Assembly: GCA_017632775.1 (NCBI GenBank)
Contig: JAGBQR010000035.1
Location: 1 to 64,000 of the forward strand
Source of the DNA: Oscillospiraceae bacterium
GTDB lineage: Bacteria > Bacillota > Clostridia > Oscillospirales > Oscillospiraceae
DNA length: 64,000 nucleotides
Direction of reading: 5' to 3'
Part shown: positions 33,651 through 45,475 of the stretch, in pieces
Layout of the letters: the number at the start of each line of letters is the position of its first letter
Numbering within the stretch: position 1 is the first letter of the stretch
Made by a program: the position numbers and the translations under genes
Notes under the pieces: model-generated
Seen by the model: the letters and a program-made list of their open reading frames with translations, nothing else
What the model was told of the DNA's origin: nothing
Databases searched by the model: none

Positions 33651-34492
33651 CCGGCTTCCTGTCCTTTCCTCTTCTCCCGGCTCTCCTCCTGATGCTTCAG
33701 GATCTGACCTCGGCTGTGCTCGGCTATATCCACCGTGCGCATTCCCGCTGCGGTCTCCGCAGGAATCACTTCCAGAATACTCAGAGTAACATCCGTCACT
33801 CGCCTGAGAACATTCCTCCTTACGTTCTCCGTTCCCTCAATACATGCAACAACGATCGGGACACCGGCTTTCTGCGCGATCTTGAAGGAACCGGGATGGA
33901 AGTCCCCCAGCGCACCGGTCCTGGAACGGGTCCCTTCCGGGTAGATGCAGATGGAACAAATGCCCCTTTTCAGATAGTCCGCGGCCTGCAGAATGCTCTT
34001 GAGAGCTTCTCGATTGTTTTCCCGGTCGATTGCGATGCAGCCCGCTCCATATGTCGCCGTCCCGACCAGCGGAAAGCGGAAGATGGAGGGCTTCATCACA
34101 AAAAACACGTTGTATCTCCGCAGAAGCTTTATGGTGACCAGCGGATCGAATCCCGAAAGATGGTTGCAGACGAGCAGGAACTGTCCTTTCTCCGGCAGCT
34201 TTTCCGACCCGGTGACTTTTGTCCGGATGAACAAAAACGTGCATACCAGAGAAGCAGCCATCTCGCAGAGGACCTTCATGTTTTTCGACTGTTTCTCAAG
34301 CGGCTTCCGCTTATCGATCGAGAGGGCGATCAGCGCCGCATAGAGCAGATACAGCACAACGACCGCCAGAAAGGCGCCGATGAAAAACAGCAACACCTTC
34401 CAGATATCCGCGGCTCCCGTGACGGAACCGGAAGCAGCTGCGAATACCGCTGCAGCAGCTGCCGCGATCAGTGCAAAACACAATGCTACCAT
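33647..34492 (-). CDS. plsC: 1-acyl-sn-glycerol-3-phosphate acyltransferase
   Basis: Adds the second acyl chain to make phosphatidic acid. 281 residues, with two N-terminal membrane segments (about 1-22 and 32-58). The catalytic motif is NHLSGFD (H111, D116) and the substrate motif is YPEGTRSR (E186-R189), with FVMKPSIFRFP (motif II) and VPIVVACIEG (motif IV). The phosphatidate it makes is the substrate of CdsA, which is missing from its usual place in this window. It lies between gph and the SDR gene. Confidence 0.9.
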   Translation of the reverse strand: MVALCFALIAAAAAAVFAAASGSVTGAADIWKVLLFFIGAFLAVVVLYLLYAALIALSIDKRKPLEKQSKNMKVLCEMAASLVCTFLFIRTKVTGSEKLPEKGQFLLVCNHLSGFDPLVTIKLLRRYNVFFVMKPSIFRFPLVGTATYGAGCIAIDRENNREALKSILQAADYLKRGICSICIYPEGTRSRTGALGDFHPGSFKIAQKAGVPIVVACIEGTENVRRNVLRRVTDVTLSILEVIPAETAAGMRTVDIAEHSRGQILKHQEESREKRKGQEAG

Positions 34493-34565
34493 ACTTTTTC
34501 CCTCTTTCCTGTACAGATGCTCCGTCTCTTTCGCGAATAGAGCTTTGACCGGTCATGCGGCGCAT

Positions 34566-35216
34566 CTATGCGAGCAGAAGCCCGCACAGCTCTTCCGGTG
34601 TCCGGGCGAACGCCATCGCCCCGGCAGCTTCCAGCACTTTTCGCTCTCTGAATCCCCACAGCACCGAGATGCAGTCGATCCCGGCATTTCTTGCGGTATC
34701 AATATCCACCTCGGAATCGCCCGCATAGACGCATTCCTCTCTGGGAACTCCAAGCCGTTCGATTGCCGCAAAGATCATATCCGGCCACGGTTTTCTCCGC
34801 AGGCCATCCTTCTCCCCGATTACGAATTCCGCAAAGTCAGGGAAGTAACGGTCCGCAATCTCCCTGGCAGCCGCATCCGGTTTGTTCGAGATGATCACCT
34901 GCCGCAATCCCGCGGCCTGCAAACTTCTCATCAGTTTTGGGATCCCCGGATACGGTCCTGTTTTGATCAGGCAGTGTTTCTGGTAATAGTTTACATAATA
35001 TTCCAAGATCGTCTCGAATCGATCCGGATCCGTCCCTGCCGGTACCGCCTGCTCCATCAGTCTCCGCGCTCCATTCCCCACAAAACGCATCGTATCGGCA
35101 AGAGTGATCTGCGGCAGACCGAAAGCCTGAAGCGATGCGTTCACCGAGTCGTTCAGATCTTCGATAGTATTCATCACAGTCCCGTCCATATCGAAAAGGA
35201 CAGCTTTATACCTCAT
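34566..35216 (-). CDS. HAD hydrolase, phosphoglycolate phosphatase-like
   Basis: 216-residue HAD hydrolase with an alpha-helical C1 cap. The nucleophile motif is FDMDGTVMNT (D9, D11), motif II lies in VIISNKPD, and motif IV is VYAGDSEVDIDTARNAG. This is the pattern of phosphoglycolate phosphatase (Gph) and pyrophosphatase PpaX, which sequence alone does not separate. It overlaps coaX by 4 nt. A house-cleaning role for 2-phosphoglycolate or pyrophosphate is likely. Confidence 0.85.
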   Translation of the reverse strand: MRYKAVLFDMDGTVMNTIEDLNDSVNASLQAFGLPQITLADTMRFVGNGARRLMEQAVPAGTDPDRFETILEYYVNYYQKHCLIKTGPYPGIPKLMRSLQAAGLRQVIISNKPDAAAREIADRYFPDFAEFVIGEKDGLRRKPWPDMIFAAIERLGVPREECVYAGDSEVDIDTARNAGIDCISVLWGFRERKVLEAAGAMAFARTPEELCGLLLA

Positions 35217-36013
35217 TTTTCTTTACGGGCCTCTCCGTTTGCATCCTGAAGCGTGTTTTTCTGCCATATGGTCCAGAGGCCTTTCAGAATAAGGTCTTCA
35301 TCCAGTTTGACCTCATGCCGGCAATAAGGCACGATCCGGTGCGCGATCCCGCCTGTGGCAATGACGGTGCATTTATCGCCGAGTTCCTCTTCCATGCGGT
35401 CGATCATTCCATCGATCATGGACGCCGTGCCAAAAACGGCTCCGGACCGCATGCAGTCCACCGTGTTTGTGGCCACCGCTTTCGGAGGTGCCGTGATCGA
35501 TATGGCCGGAAGAAGGCTCGTGCCCGATGATAGGGCCCGGTAGGAAAGATTCACTCCGGGCAGAATCGCTCCGCCGAGAAAGGCCCGGCTGCTGTCGATC
35601 GCGGTGATCGTGGTGGCAGTGCCGAGGTCCAGAACAATGCAGGGCGCCCCGTAATACGTGATGGCGGCAACTCCGCCTACAACAAGGTCCGCGCCGAGCG
35701 TTGCCGGATCATCGATGCGCACATTCAAACCGGTTCGGATCCCCGGCCCGACAGCGAGGCACTCCACCCCGGATACTTTCCGCACCGCTTCGATGATGGC
35801 AGCCGTTGCCGGAGGCACGACCGAGGAAACGATCGCACCTTCCAGCTCCTGCATATCAAAATCAAAGATCTCAAACAGCTGCTTGATCTTGATGGCGTAC
35901 TCCGCCCAGGTATCGGAATGCCCGGTACGTATACGCACCACATTCCGGATCTCACCGTTTTCGATACCGCCCAGAACGGTATGCGAATTTCCCACATCCA
36001 CTGCAAGGATCAT
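35213..36013 (-). CDS. coaX: Type III pantothenate kinase
   Basis: First step of coenzyme A synthesis, the acetyl-CoA-insensitive type III form (ASKHA fold). 266 residues. The phosphate-1 motif is DVGNSHTVLG (5-14), the pantothenate region includes GADLVVGGVAAI, and the phosphate-2 motif is LDLGTATTITAI. ATG follows AGGAGG. It lies 56 nt after the deacetylase gene and overlaps the next HAD gene. Confidence 0.94.
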   Translation of the reverse strand: MILAVDVGNSHTVLGGIENGEIRNVVRIRTGHSDTWAEYAIKIKQLFEIFDFDMQELEGAIVSSVVPPATAAIIEAVRKVSGVECLAVGPGIRTGLNVRIDDPATLGADLVVGGVAAITYYGAPCIVLDLGTATTITAIDSSRAFLGGAILPGVNLSYRALSSGTSLLPAISITAPPKAVATNTVDCMRSGAVFGTASMIDGMIDRMEEELGDKCTVIATGGIAHRIVPYCRHEVKLDEDLILKGLWTIWQKNTLQDANGEARKEK

Positions 36014-36069
36014 TCTGTTTTCCTCCTGTAGCCGGTTTTGTCCTGTATTATTCCTTATTTGATTCTGAA

Positions 36070-37530
36070 TCAGTTGTATACTGCATGGGGCGTGCGCGGA
36101 GCGGTCATATCCAGCGGCGCGAACACATAGCCGTTGTTCAGTCCCCAGATGATGATCCGTTCCACCGCATCCACGCTGAATTCCTTTATGTCGTGCTGCA
36201 GAACGACGGCGTAGCCATAGTCCACCTGCTGGATCCTCTGGATCACATTCAGGTAGACCTGGTCCGACTTTCTTGTCTCGCCGGCATCGCCCGAGGGAAC
36301 GTTCCAGTCGAAGGCCTTGAAGCCCATGTCCGGCATAGCCTGCGTGAGCACTGTCATGATACCTGGCGTGATACGGCTGATCGTATTGGAACTGCCGCCC
36401 GGAAAGCGGAACAGGTTCGTATACTCCCCGGTCTTTTCGTGGATGAGCTCACGCATACGCATGAAATCCTCCACGTACTCCTCCACGCCTGAATAGATAT
36501 AGTCGTAGTCATGCGAATAGGTATGTACTGCGACCGTATGGCCTTCTGCATATTCCCGGGCGATCAGATCGACGTACTCCGGGAACTGGTTGGTCACGAA
36601 AAACGTGGCTTTTACCCTGTATTTTTTCAGGATGTCCAGCAGCTTTTCCGTGTACGGCCCCGGACCGTCGTCAAACGTAAGATAGATGGTTCTGCTCGCC
36701 GGAGCCACGGAGGCCGGGACGCCGACCGGGTTCACGAACACTTTCCGTGTTGCAGTAACCGGCCCGCCGAAGCCTGTTTCCAGCGTATAGGTCAGCTCAT
36801 ATTCCCCGGCAAGATAGGGCGTCACTTCCCCTTCCACTGTGACAAGCGCGCTCACATCCTCCGCCCGCTCATTGTATGCCCGGAAGCCCGGATCTTCAAA
36901 CGTCATGCCGGCTTCCATGACATAGTTATCCTCTCCGAGAAGCTTGATTACCGGCTCAGTCGGCGCATAGACGATCGGCCGTTCCGCGAAAGCTTCATTT
37001 CCCGATTCGTCGGATACCGAATAATATACCGTATCACCGCGGATCTCCGTGACCACCCGCGAGGTAATATCCCCGTCGTGGTTGTCGGTAGCCCGGTAGC
37101 CCGGCTCCTGAAAGCCTGTGCCTGCATAGGCGTTGAAATCGACAGTGGGAGTAAGCTCCAGTCTGGGATTCACCCGGTCGACCACCCGCACAATACGGAT
37201 CTGCTCGTAATCCTTCTGCAGATAGGTGCAGAAATAGCGGATCTGGTGTTCTCCCAGTTCGGCAAGATCATGCGGGATATAGGCATAGACGTCGATGACC
37301 GTATCGAGCTCACCGAACAGACGCCCCACGGAGGCCGCCTTTGCTCCCGCATCCGTATACTCCTGCCCGTATTCCAGCAGGACTTCTTTCTGTCCGAGCA
37401 CTTCCAGTTCGGCATGCCGCCCGTCATAGAACCAGGCTGCCGCAGCCAGGAGGATCAGAAAAAGAAAGAGAAAAACGGGTATGAGCCACCATCTTCTCTT
37501 TTTCCGCGGATTCGCCGAAGCGTTCACCAT
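36070..37530 (-). CDS. Membrane-anchored polysaccharide deacetylase with Ig-like repeats
   Basis: 486 residues: an N-terminal membrane anchor after NPRKKRRWW (about 14-34), two or three DUF5011/HYR-like immunoglobulin domains (about 40-265; YGQEYTDAGAK, NAYAGTGFQEPGYRATDNHDG and MEAGMTFEDPGFRAY are the repeated strand pattern), then a NodB domain (about 275-470) with YLTFDDGPGP, VHTYSHDYD, FRFPGGSSN and VLQHD. It is the second NodB deacetylase in the window, probably acting on peptidoglycan outside the cell. A 13-bp palindrome (TGATTCTGAATCA, 36060-36072) covers its stop codon. Confidence 0.9.
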   Translation of the reverse strand: MVNASANPRKKRRWWLIPVFLFLFLILLAAAAWFYDGRHAELEVLGQKEVLLEYGQEYTDAGAKAASVGRLFGELDTVIDVYAYIPHDLAELGEHQIRYFCTYLQKDYEQIRIVRVVDRVNPRLELTPTVDFNAYAGTGFQEPGYRATDNHDGDITSRVVTEIRGDTVYYSVSDESGNEAFAERPIVYAPTEPVIKLLGEDNYVMEAGMTFEDPGFRAYNERAEDVSALVTVEGEVTPYLAGEYELTYTLETGFGGPVTATRKVFVNPVGVPASVAPASRTIYLTFDDGPGPYTEKLLDILKKYRVKATFFVTNQFPEYVDLIAREYAEGHTVAVHTYSHDYDYIYSGVEEYVEDFMRMRELIHEKTGEYTNLFRFPGGSSNTISRITPGIMTVLTQAMPDMGFKAFDWNVPSGDAGETRKSDQVYLNVIQRIQQVDYGYAVVLQHDIKEFSVDAVERIIIWGLNNGYVFAPLDMTAPRTPHAVYN

Positions 37531-37574
37531 GCGAGTATCACCTTCTGTTCAAAACATCCGGATCTGCCGGTATT

Positions 37575-39095
37575 TCACCACCAGCTGAGATTATCCCGGA
37601 AATTCTCGTAATCAAAGATTTCGTCGACCTGCGCGTAGATCTCGTTCTTGCTTCCGTCCGCGTTCCAGCGCCAGTAGTTACCGGTGGACTCCACATAGGC
37701 GAAGCAGAATTCGCAGTCAGGCAGACGTTCCATGATTTCCTGCCGCTGGTAATACGGCACGCTGGTGCATGTGTTCCAGAGGCGTTTGAGACTGCTGAGC
37801 CCGTACAGCGGAGTGATGTCCGTCAGGCCGAAAAGACAGGAAATGTTCAAATGCTCGAGATTCGGACAGCTCGCCAGCGGTGAAACATCATACACGTTGG
37901 AAACGAAGATCTCCAGATACCAGAGTTTCTCATGATTGGCAAGCGGCGAAATGTCCCATATCGAGGTGGCGGCAAAGATGGCGATCTCGAGATCCGGCAT
38001 GAAAGCCACAAAATCGATGGAGTTCAGATTGTCGTTATGCCCCATGTCGATGTATTTCACCTTGTTGCAGTAGCGCAGGTTATAGCACATGCTGCCCGTG
38101 AGCGATCCGTTCGCAAAGATGCGTTCCGTATCAGTGCGGCAGCTGTACGGGCCGAAATCGACCCGCCAGGCGATGTTCACCTCGGGATACTCCTCCCGAA
38201 ACTGCGCCAGCACGTCATAATCGATCTCGCAGTACTGGAAAAAAAGTGATTTCAGCCTAGTCATACAGGGCATCATCGTCCGGATCTGCTCCATACCTTC
38301 ATTATAGATTCCTGCCCAGAGGTATTCCAGTTCCTCGTCAGCCGTTGAAACAGTCTGTCCGAACGATTCAAAGCGGTAATCAAACAGGGCTTCCGGCCGA
38401 GCGTCCTGAAGCAAGCGCACTTCCCGAAAAGAGAGCAGGTTCTCTCCGTTTTCCGGAGTAAGAAGCACCTCTCGCAGAGACAGCATCTTTTCAAGAAACG
38501 CCGCCGCTTTCTCCGCATCTTCCGCCTTCAGGGCGGTCAGATCCGCCGTGATGGTTTCCGGATCGGTTTCCGGCAGATAATTCGTGATCCGGAAGCGTAT
38601 ATCCGCTTTCGGAAAGCCTGCGTACAAAGAGGAAAGATCCTCCTGCGAAAAATCCGGCGAGGCGATCACGATCTCTTTCATAGCATGGAAACAGGCGGTG
38701 TTCCGCGCCAGAATCCCCACGCTCCGACCTTCTTCCAGCACAGCATATTCCGCCGTATTTTCCAGCTCGGAAACAGGTTCGCCCGGTCCTATCTTCACGG
38801 AATAGCGGACCTCCACTTCCGGATGGGCGGCAGCATACTGTTCGATCTCCGCATAGCAGCGGCTTCCGTGAAGATCCAACGAGCGGAGCTGTGTATAGTT
38901 TTCAAGGACCGCCAGATCTTCCGGATCCTCTGCGCTCAGGGAGAGTTCCGTCCGGGCATACTCCTGGCGCAGGGCTTCCTCCGCCTCCCTTGCCTCCCGC
39001 GCTTCCGAGAGCGTCGGCATCGAGCAGGCACCGAGGAAAAGCGCCGTCATCACAGCAAGGAGCAGAAAAACCAAGCGCATGGTCCTGTGCTTCAC
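37575..39095 (-). CDS. Lipoprotein with leucine-rich repeats
   Basis: About 506 residues from a GTG at 39095, chosen because AAAGGAGG lies 9 nt before it; the ATG five codons later is the alternative. A lipoprotein signal follows: MRLVFLLLAVMTALFLGAC with lipobox LGAC. The C-terminal half has short leucine-rich repeats with CNKVKYIDMGHND, MPDLEIAIFAATSIWDISPL, LEIFVSNVYDVSPLASC and LEHLNISCLFGLTDITPLYG, in the style of internalin-type repeats. The N-terminal half also repeats a leucine/beta pattern (LRSLDLHGSRC). It is probably a surface-displayed binding protein; its ligand is unknown. Confidence 0.8.
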   Translation of the reverse strand: MKHRTMRLVFLLLAVMTALFLGACSMPTLSEAREAREAEEALRQEYARTELSLSAEDPEDLAVLENYTQLRSLDLHGSRCYAEIEQYAAAHPEVEVRYSVKIGPGEPVSELENTAEYAVLEEGRSVGILARNTACFHAMKEIVIASPDFSQEDLSSLYAGFPKADIRFRITNYLPETDPETITADLTALKAEDAEKAAAFLEKMLSLREVLLTPENGENLLSFREVRLLQDARPEALFDYRFESFGQTVSTADEELEYLWAGIYNEGMEQIRTMMPCMTRLKSLFFQYCEIDYDVLAQFREEYPEVNIAWRVDFGPYSCRTDTERIFANGSLTGSMCYNLRYCNKVKYIDMGHNDNLNSIDFVAFMPDLEIAIFAATSIWDISPLANHEKLWYLEIFVSNVYDVSPLASCPNLEHLNISCLFGLTDITPLYGLSSLKRLWNTCTSVPYYQRQEIMERLPDCEFCFAYVESTGNYWRWNADGSKNEIYAQVDEIFDYENFRDNLSWW

Positions 39096-39150
39096 TTCTC
39101 CGTGCCTCCTTTCTGTGATCGTACCGATGCCTGTTACTTTCCAAATTAGT

Positions 39151-39179
39151 ATAATAGCATTTTTCTCCCTGTAACGCAA
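39151..39179 (-). promoter_or_regulatory. Promoter of LRR lipoprotein gene
   Basis: Reverse strand TTGCGT (39174-39179), 17-bp spacer, TATTAT (39151-39156). It probably drives the co-oriented block down to the terminator at 30250. Confidence 0.6.
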
Positions 39180-39229
39180 TCATCACGAAAAAAAGCAACC
39201 TTTCTGCTTCCAGGAAACGGCATTTTCTG

Positions 39230-39258
39230 TTGTTTTCTCCTTTTTCTTCTGTTATACT
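39230..39258 (+). promoter_or_regulatory. Promoter of glyQS-nadE
   Basis: TTGTTT (39230-39235), 17-bp spacer, TATACT (39253-39258), giving a leader of about 95 nt before the ATG at 39359. Confidence 0.65.
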
Positions 39259-39300
39259 GATTTTTTGTGATGAGAAAAAATCTCTGCGGCAGCCAGCCGT

Positions 39301-39337
39301 GGGACACCTTAGCCGTGTCCCGGTTCGTTATGCCGGG
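39301..39337 (+). promoter_or_regulatory. Two overlapping hairpins in glyQS leader
   Basis: Hairpin A pairs GGGACAC (39301-39307) with GTGTCCC (39315-39321). Hairpin B pairs CCCGG (39319-39323) with CCGGG (39333-39337). They share three bases, so they exclude each other, and B runs up to the GGGAAAGGA ribosome site. There is no T-run, so this is not a terminator. Confidence 0.35.
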
Positions 39338-39358
39338 AAAGGAAATCAGAAAAACAGT

Positions 39359-40795
39359 ATGAAGAACACCGAAAAAACAATGGACAAGATCGTTGCTCTG
39401 TGCAAGAACCGCGGTTTCATCTTCGCCGGGAGCGAGATCTACGGCGGCCTTGCCAACACCTGGGACTACGGTCCTCTCGGTGTGGAGCTGAAAAACAATG
39501 TGAAGAAAGCCTGGTGGAAGAAATTCGTTCAGGAGAACCCGTACAACGTGGGTCTCGATGCCGCCATCCTGATGAATCCGCAGACCTGGGTTGCTTCCGG
39601 TCACCTGAGCAGCTTCTCGGATCCTCTGATGGACTGCCGCGAATGCCACGAGCGTTTCCGCGCCGACAAACTCATCGAGGACTGGGCCAACGAGAACGGC
39701 TTTGAGCTCTCCAAGCCCATCGATGCTTTTTCCCAGACCGAAATGAAGGTCTTTGTCGATGAGCACAATATTCCCTGTCCTTCCTGCGGCAAGCACAACT
39801 TCACAGATATCCGCCAGTTCAATCTGATGTTCAAGACCTTCCAGGGCGTTACCGAGGACGCAAAAAACACCGTGTATCTCCGTCCCGAGACAGCGCAGGG
39901 CATCTTTACCAACTTCGTGAACGTGCAGCGCACCACCCGCCGCAAGCTGCCTTTCGGAATCGCTCAGATCGGCAAGAGCTTCCGCAACGAGATCACTCCG
40001 GGCAACTTCATCTTCCGCGTGCGCGAGTTTGAGCAGATGGAACTGGAGTTTTTCTGCGAGCCGGACACCGACCTGGAATGGTTCGATTACTGGCGCAGCT
40101 TCTGCCACAATTTCCTTCTCTCCATCGGTCTGAAGGACGAAAACCTCCGTCTGCGCGACCATGATCCTGAAGAACTCTCCTTCTACTCAAAGGCCACCAC
40201 GGACTTCGAGTTTCTCTTCCCCTTCGGCTGGGGTGAACTCTGGGGTGTGGCCGACCGCACGAATTACGATCTCACCTGTCACCAGAACGTATCCGGTCAG
40301 GATCTGACCTATTACGATCAGGATAAAAACGAGCATTACATTCCCTATGTGGTGGAGCCCTCCCTCGGTGTTGAGCGCACGGTACTCTCCGTTCTCTGCG
40401 ACGCTTATGACGAGGAAGTCGTAGGGCAGGACAAGAAGGGCAACGATGATGTCCGCACCGTGATGCACCTGCATCCGGCTCTGGCTCCCTTCAAATGCGC
40501 CATCCTTCCGCTGAGCAAAAAGGATGTACTCACCGGTCCCGCCCGGGAACTCTATCAGGTGCTCTCCAAGGAGTTCATGTGCGATTATGACGAGACGGGA
40601 TCCATCGGCAAACGATACCGCCGTGAAGACGAGATCGGCACCCCGTTCTGCGTCACCTTTGATTTCAACACGGTTGGCACGGAAACAGACCCGGCGGACG
40701 GCTGCGTGACCATCCGTGAACGTGACAGCATGACCCAGGTTCGCATCCCCATCTCTGAAGTGAAAGCATATATCGAAGAAAGGATCAGATTCTGA
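39359..40795 (+). CDS. glyQS: Glycyl-tRNA synthetase, single-chain class II type
   Basis: 478 residues, the dimeric one-chain form rather than the alpha2beta2 GlyQ/GlyS form. It begins [20 protein letters not shown]. Class II motifs follow: [23 protein letters not shown] (motif 2), [14 protein letters not shown] and [11 protein letters not shown] (motif 3). A C-terminal anticodon-binding domain is present (about 375-478). The ATG at 39359 is 15 nt after AAAGGA, a long spacing. It overlaps nadE by one base (TGATG), so the two are coupled. Confidence 0.95.
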   Translation: MKNTEKTMDKIVALCKNRGFIFAGSEIYGGLANTWDYGPLGVELKNNVKKAWWKKFVQENPYNVGLDAAILMNPQTWVASGHLSSFSDPLMDCRECHERFRADKLIEDWANENGFELSKPIDAFSQTEMKVFVDEHNIPCPSCGKHNFTDIRQFNLMFKTFQGVTEDAKNTVYLRPETAQGIFTNFVNVQRTTRRKLPFGIAQIGKSFRNEITPGNFIFRVREFEQMELEFFCEPDTDLEWFDYWRSFCHNFLLSIGLKDENLRLRDHDPEELSFYSKATTDFEFLFPFGWGELWGVADRTNYDLTCHQNVSGQDLTYYDQDKNEHYIPYVVEPSLGVERTVLSVLCDAYDEEVVGQDKKGNDDVRTVMHLHPALAPFKCAILPLSKKDVLTGPARELYQVLSKEFMCDYDETGSIGKRYRREDEIGTPFCVTFDFNTVGTETDPADGCVTIRERDSMTQVRIPISEVKAYIEERIRF

Positions 40796-42681
40796 TGAAA
40801 GACGGATTTGTAAAAGTCGCCGCTGCCTCTCCCGTGATCCGCGTGGCGGACGCAGAATATAACGCCGAACGCGTGATCGAGTGCATCCGCACGGCGGACA
40901 AAAAGGGTGTGAAGGTCCTGACCTTCTCCGAACTCACCCTTACCGGCTGCACCTGCTTTGATCTTGTTACCCACAGAATCCTGCTGGACGGCGCCGAAAA
41001 GGCTCTGGTCAAGGTCATTGAGGCCACCAAGGGCATCGATATGCTCGTATTCGTCGGCCTTCCGTTTGCCGTCGGCAGCCGCATCTTCAGCTGCGCCGCC
41101 GTAATCTGCAGCGGTGAGCTGATCGGGCTCGTCCCGCGTGAGAACGTGGCCGGCACTCTCTTTTCCTCTCCCAACGGGGAAGAGTGCGAAGTGATCGTAG
41201 CGGGCGAATACTCCGCCTTTCTCTCGGCTGACGCCCTCTTTGAGAGCAATGTGATGCAGAACCTCTCCGTGGCTGTGGAACTCGGGGCCGACAGCAGTTC
41301 CCTGATTCCTCCCGCCTACCGCCATGCGGAAGCCGGTGCCACGATCCTCGTGCGCATGGCTTCCTTCCCCGAGACGGTCACCTCCACGAAGGATGCGGAA
41401 CTGGATGTGCGCCACACCTCGTCCCATCTCTGCTGCGGCATGATCCTTGCCGCGCCGGGCAAGGGTGAATCCTCCACGGATAACGTTTTTTCCGGTCTCT
41501 GCCTCGTTGCGGAAAACGGAAAGATCCTTGCTGAAGCCGAAGAAGAGAATGCTCTGGCTATCAGCGAGATCGATGTGGAATATCTCACGAATCTGCGCCG
41601 CGCAAGAGGCGGGTTCGACACCGCGGAATATCCCCACTGCATCTCCCCCTGGGGTTCCGAACTGGCTGACACAGTCCTTACCCGTCCCTACGCCCGCTCT
41701 CCGCATCTGCCTGAGAAGGCTGAGGACGTTCCCTCCTACTGCGAACGTCTGCTTGACATTCAGGTCTCCGGACTGATCAAGCGCATGAACTATGCGAACC
41801 TTGACCACTGCGTGGTCGGCATTTCAGGCGGCGTGGACTCCACGCTGGCCGTGATGGTCTGTGCCAAAGCAGTGAAAAAGATGGGCCTGCCCTCCACCAA
41901 CGTGGTGGCCTGCACCATGCCCTGCTTCGGCACCTCCTCCCGCACCAAGTCCAATGCTGTCATCGTTGCGGAACAGATGGGCGCGGATGTCCGCGTGATC
42001 GATATAACAGACTCCGTGAACCAGCACTTCGACGATATCGGTCATGCCCGCGATGATTACAGCATCGCCTTTGAAAACGCTCAGGCACGTATGCGTACGA
42101 TGGTCCTTATGGACATCGCCAACAAGGTAAACGGACTTGACGTCGGCACGGAAGACCTCAGTGAATATATTGACGGGTGGTGCACCTTCAACGGCGACCA
42201 TACCAGCATGTATGACGTAAATCTCGGTCTCACCAAAACGCAGGTCCGCGCCAACGTGCGCTATATCGCCCAAACCACAGACGACAAGATTCTTGCCGAC
42301 GCTCTGTGGGACGTACTGGACTGTCCCGTTACACCGGAGCTTCTCCCGATCCATGACGATCAGATCGAGCAGAAAAGTGAGGACGCGGTCGGCTCCTACA
42401 GCCTGCAGGACTTCTTCACTCACAAAATCCTTGTCTGCGGCTTCACTCCCGCCAAGACCATGCGCCTTGCGAAAATCGCCTATGAAGGCGAATTCACCGA
42501 TGAAGAGCTGGTACGCTGGCTCACGAGCTACAGCAAACGTCTGTTCAGCCAGCAGTTCAAGCGCTCCTGTCTGATGGATGGCCCTGCGGTAGACAGCTTC
42601 ACCGTCTCCCCGCGCACCGGCTTCCTGATGCCCTCCGACGGAGAGTGTGCCCTCTTCCTCAAGAACCTTGAGAATCTGTAA
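40795..42681 (+). CDS. nadE: Glutamine-dependent NAD+ synthetase
   Basis: 628 residues with an N-terminal nitrilase-type glutaminase domain (about 1-290) and a C-terminal NAD synthetase domain (about 310-600). It converts deamido-NAD to NAD with ATP and ammonia from glutamine. The pyrophosphatase loop is GISGGVDSTLA near residue 343, with VGTEDLSEYIDGWCTFNGDHTS (two pieces) in the active site. The glutaminase part shows TFSELTLTGCTCFD with the catalytic Glu. Its start codon overlaps the glyQS stop. A strong terminator follows. Confidence 0.95.
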   Translation: MKDGFVKVAAASPVIRVADAEYNAERVIECIRTADKKGVKVLTFSELTLTGCTCFDLVTHRILLDGAEKALVKVIEATKGIDMLVFVGLPFAVGSRIFSCAAVICSGELIGLVPRENVAGTLFSSPNGEECEVIVAGEYSAFLSADALFESNVMQNLSVAVELGADSSSLIPPAYRHAEAGATILVRMASFPETVTSTKDAELDVRHTSSHLCCGMILAAPGKGESSTDNVFSGLCLVAENGKILAEAEEENALAISEIDVEYLTNLRRARGGFDTAEYPHCISPWGSELADTVLTRPYARSPHLPEKAEDVPSYCERLLDIQVSGLIKRMNYANLDHCVVGISGGVDSTLAVMVCAKAVKKMGLPSTNVVACTMPCFGTSSRTKSNAVIVAEQMGADVRVIDITDSVNQHFDDIGHARDDYSIAFENAQARMRTMVLMDIANKVNGLDVGTEDLSEYIDGWCTFNGDHTSMYDVNLGLTKTQVRANVRYIAQTTDDKILADALWDVLDCPVTPELLPIHDDQIEQKSEDAVGSYSLQDFFTHKILVCGFTPAKTMRLAKIAYEGEFTDEELVRWLTSYSKRLFSQQFKRSCLMDGPAVDSFTVSPRTGFLMPSDGECALFLKNLENL

Positions 42682-42709
42682 AAACAGGGATTGAGATATA
42701 AGACAACAT

Positions 42710-42762
42710 AAAGAGAAAGAGAAGAACATGTTTATAATACCTGTTCTTCTCTTTCTCTTTTT
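42710..42762 (+). terminator. Terminator after nadE
   Basis: 19-bp stem starting AAAGAGAAAGAG, with its exact complement at 42742-42760, a 13-nt loop and a T-rich tail. The remaining gap to the convergent galM (42763-42956) shows no further gene or element. Confidence 0.85.
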
Positions 42763-42956
42763 ATCTGTTTTCTGCCGCATTTTTCGGATCAAACATACTT
42801 CATACTTTTTCTGCTTATTATTCTTATTCCGGGGATCTGCTCTGTTGCTTTCGGCGGACGAGCAAACACCTACTCCATCCTCTTATACATGAACATATCG
42901 ATAAGATAACTGCACTACTATATCTCATCTGAAACAGGCTGTTTTATCTTTTCTGT

Positions 42957-45387
<2,431 letters not shown>

Positions 45388-45420
45388 TCCTTCTATTCAT
45401 TCTGCCTCATAACAGCATTC

Positions 45421-45460
45421 AGCCCCGGTACCGTAATGGATACCGGGGCTGTTCTTTTCT
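45421..45460 (+). terminator. Terminator after gdhA
   Basis: Perfect 10-bp stem AGCCCCGGTA / TACCGGGGCT, 10-nt loop, then GTTCTTTTCTT. The convergent AraC gene ends at 45476. Confidence 0.85.
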
Positions 45461-45475
45461 TCGTTCGGCAGCAGA

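Noticed and set aside
41824..42792. 322-codon antisense frame opposite nadE, and 39146-40162 opposite glyQS
   Set aside because: Same reason: the sense genes are certain, and the antisense proteins look like shadows.
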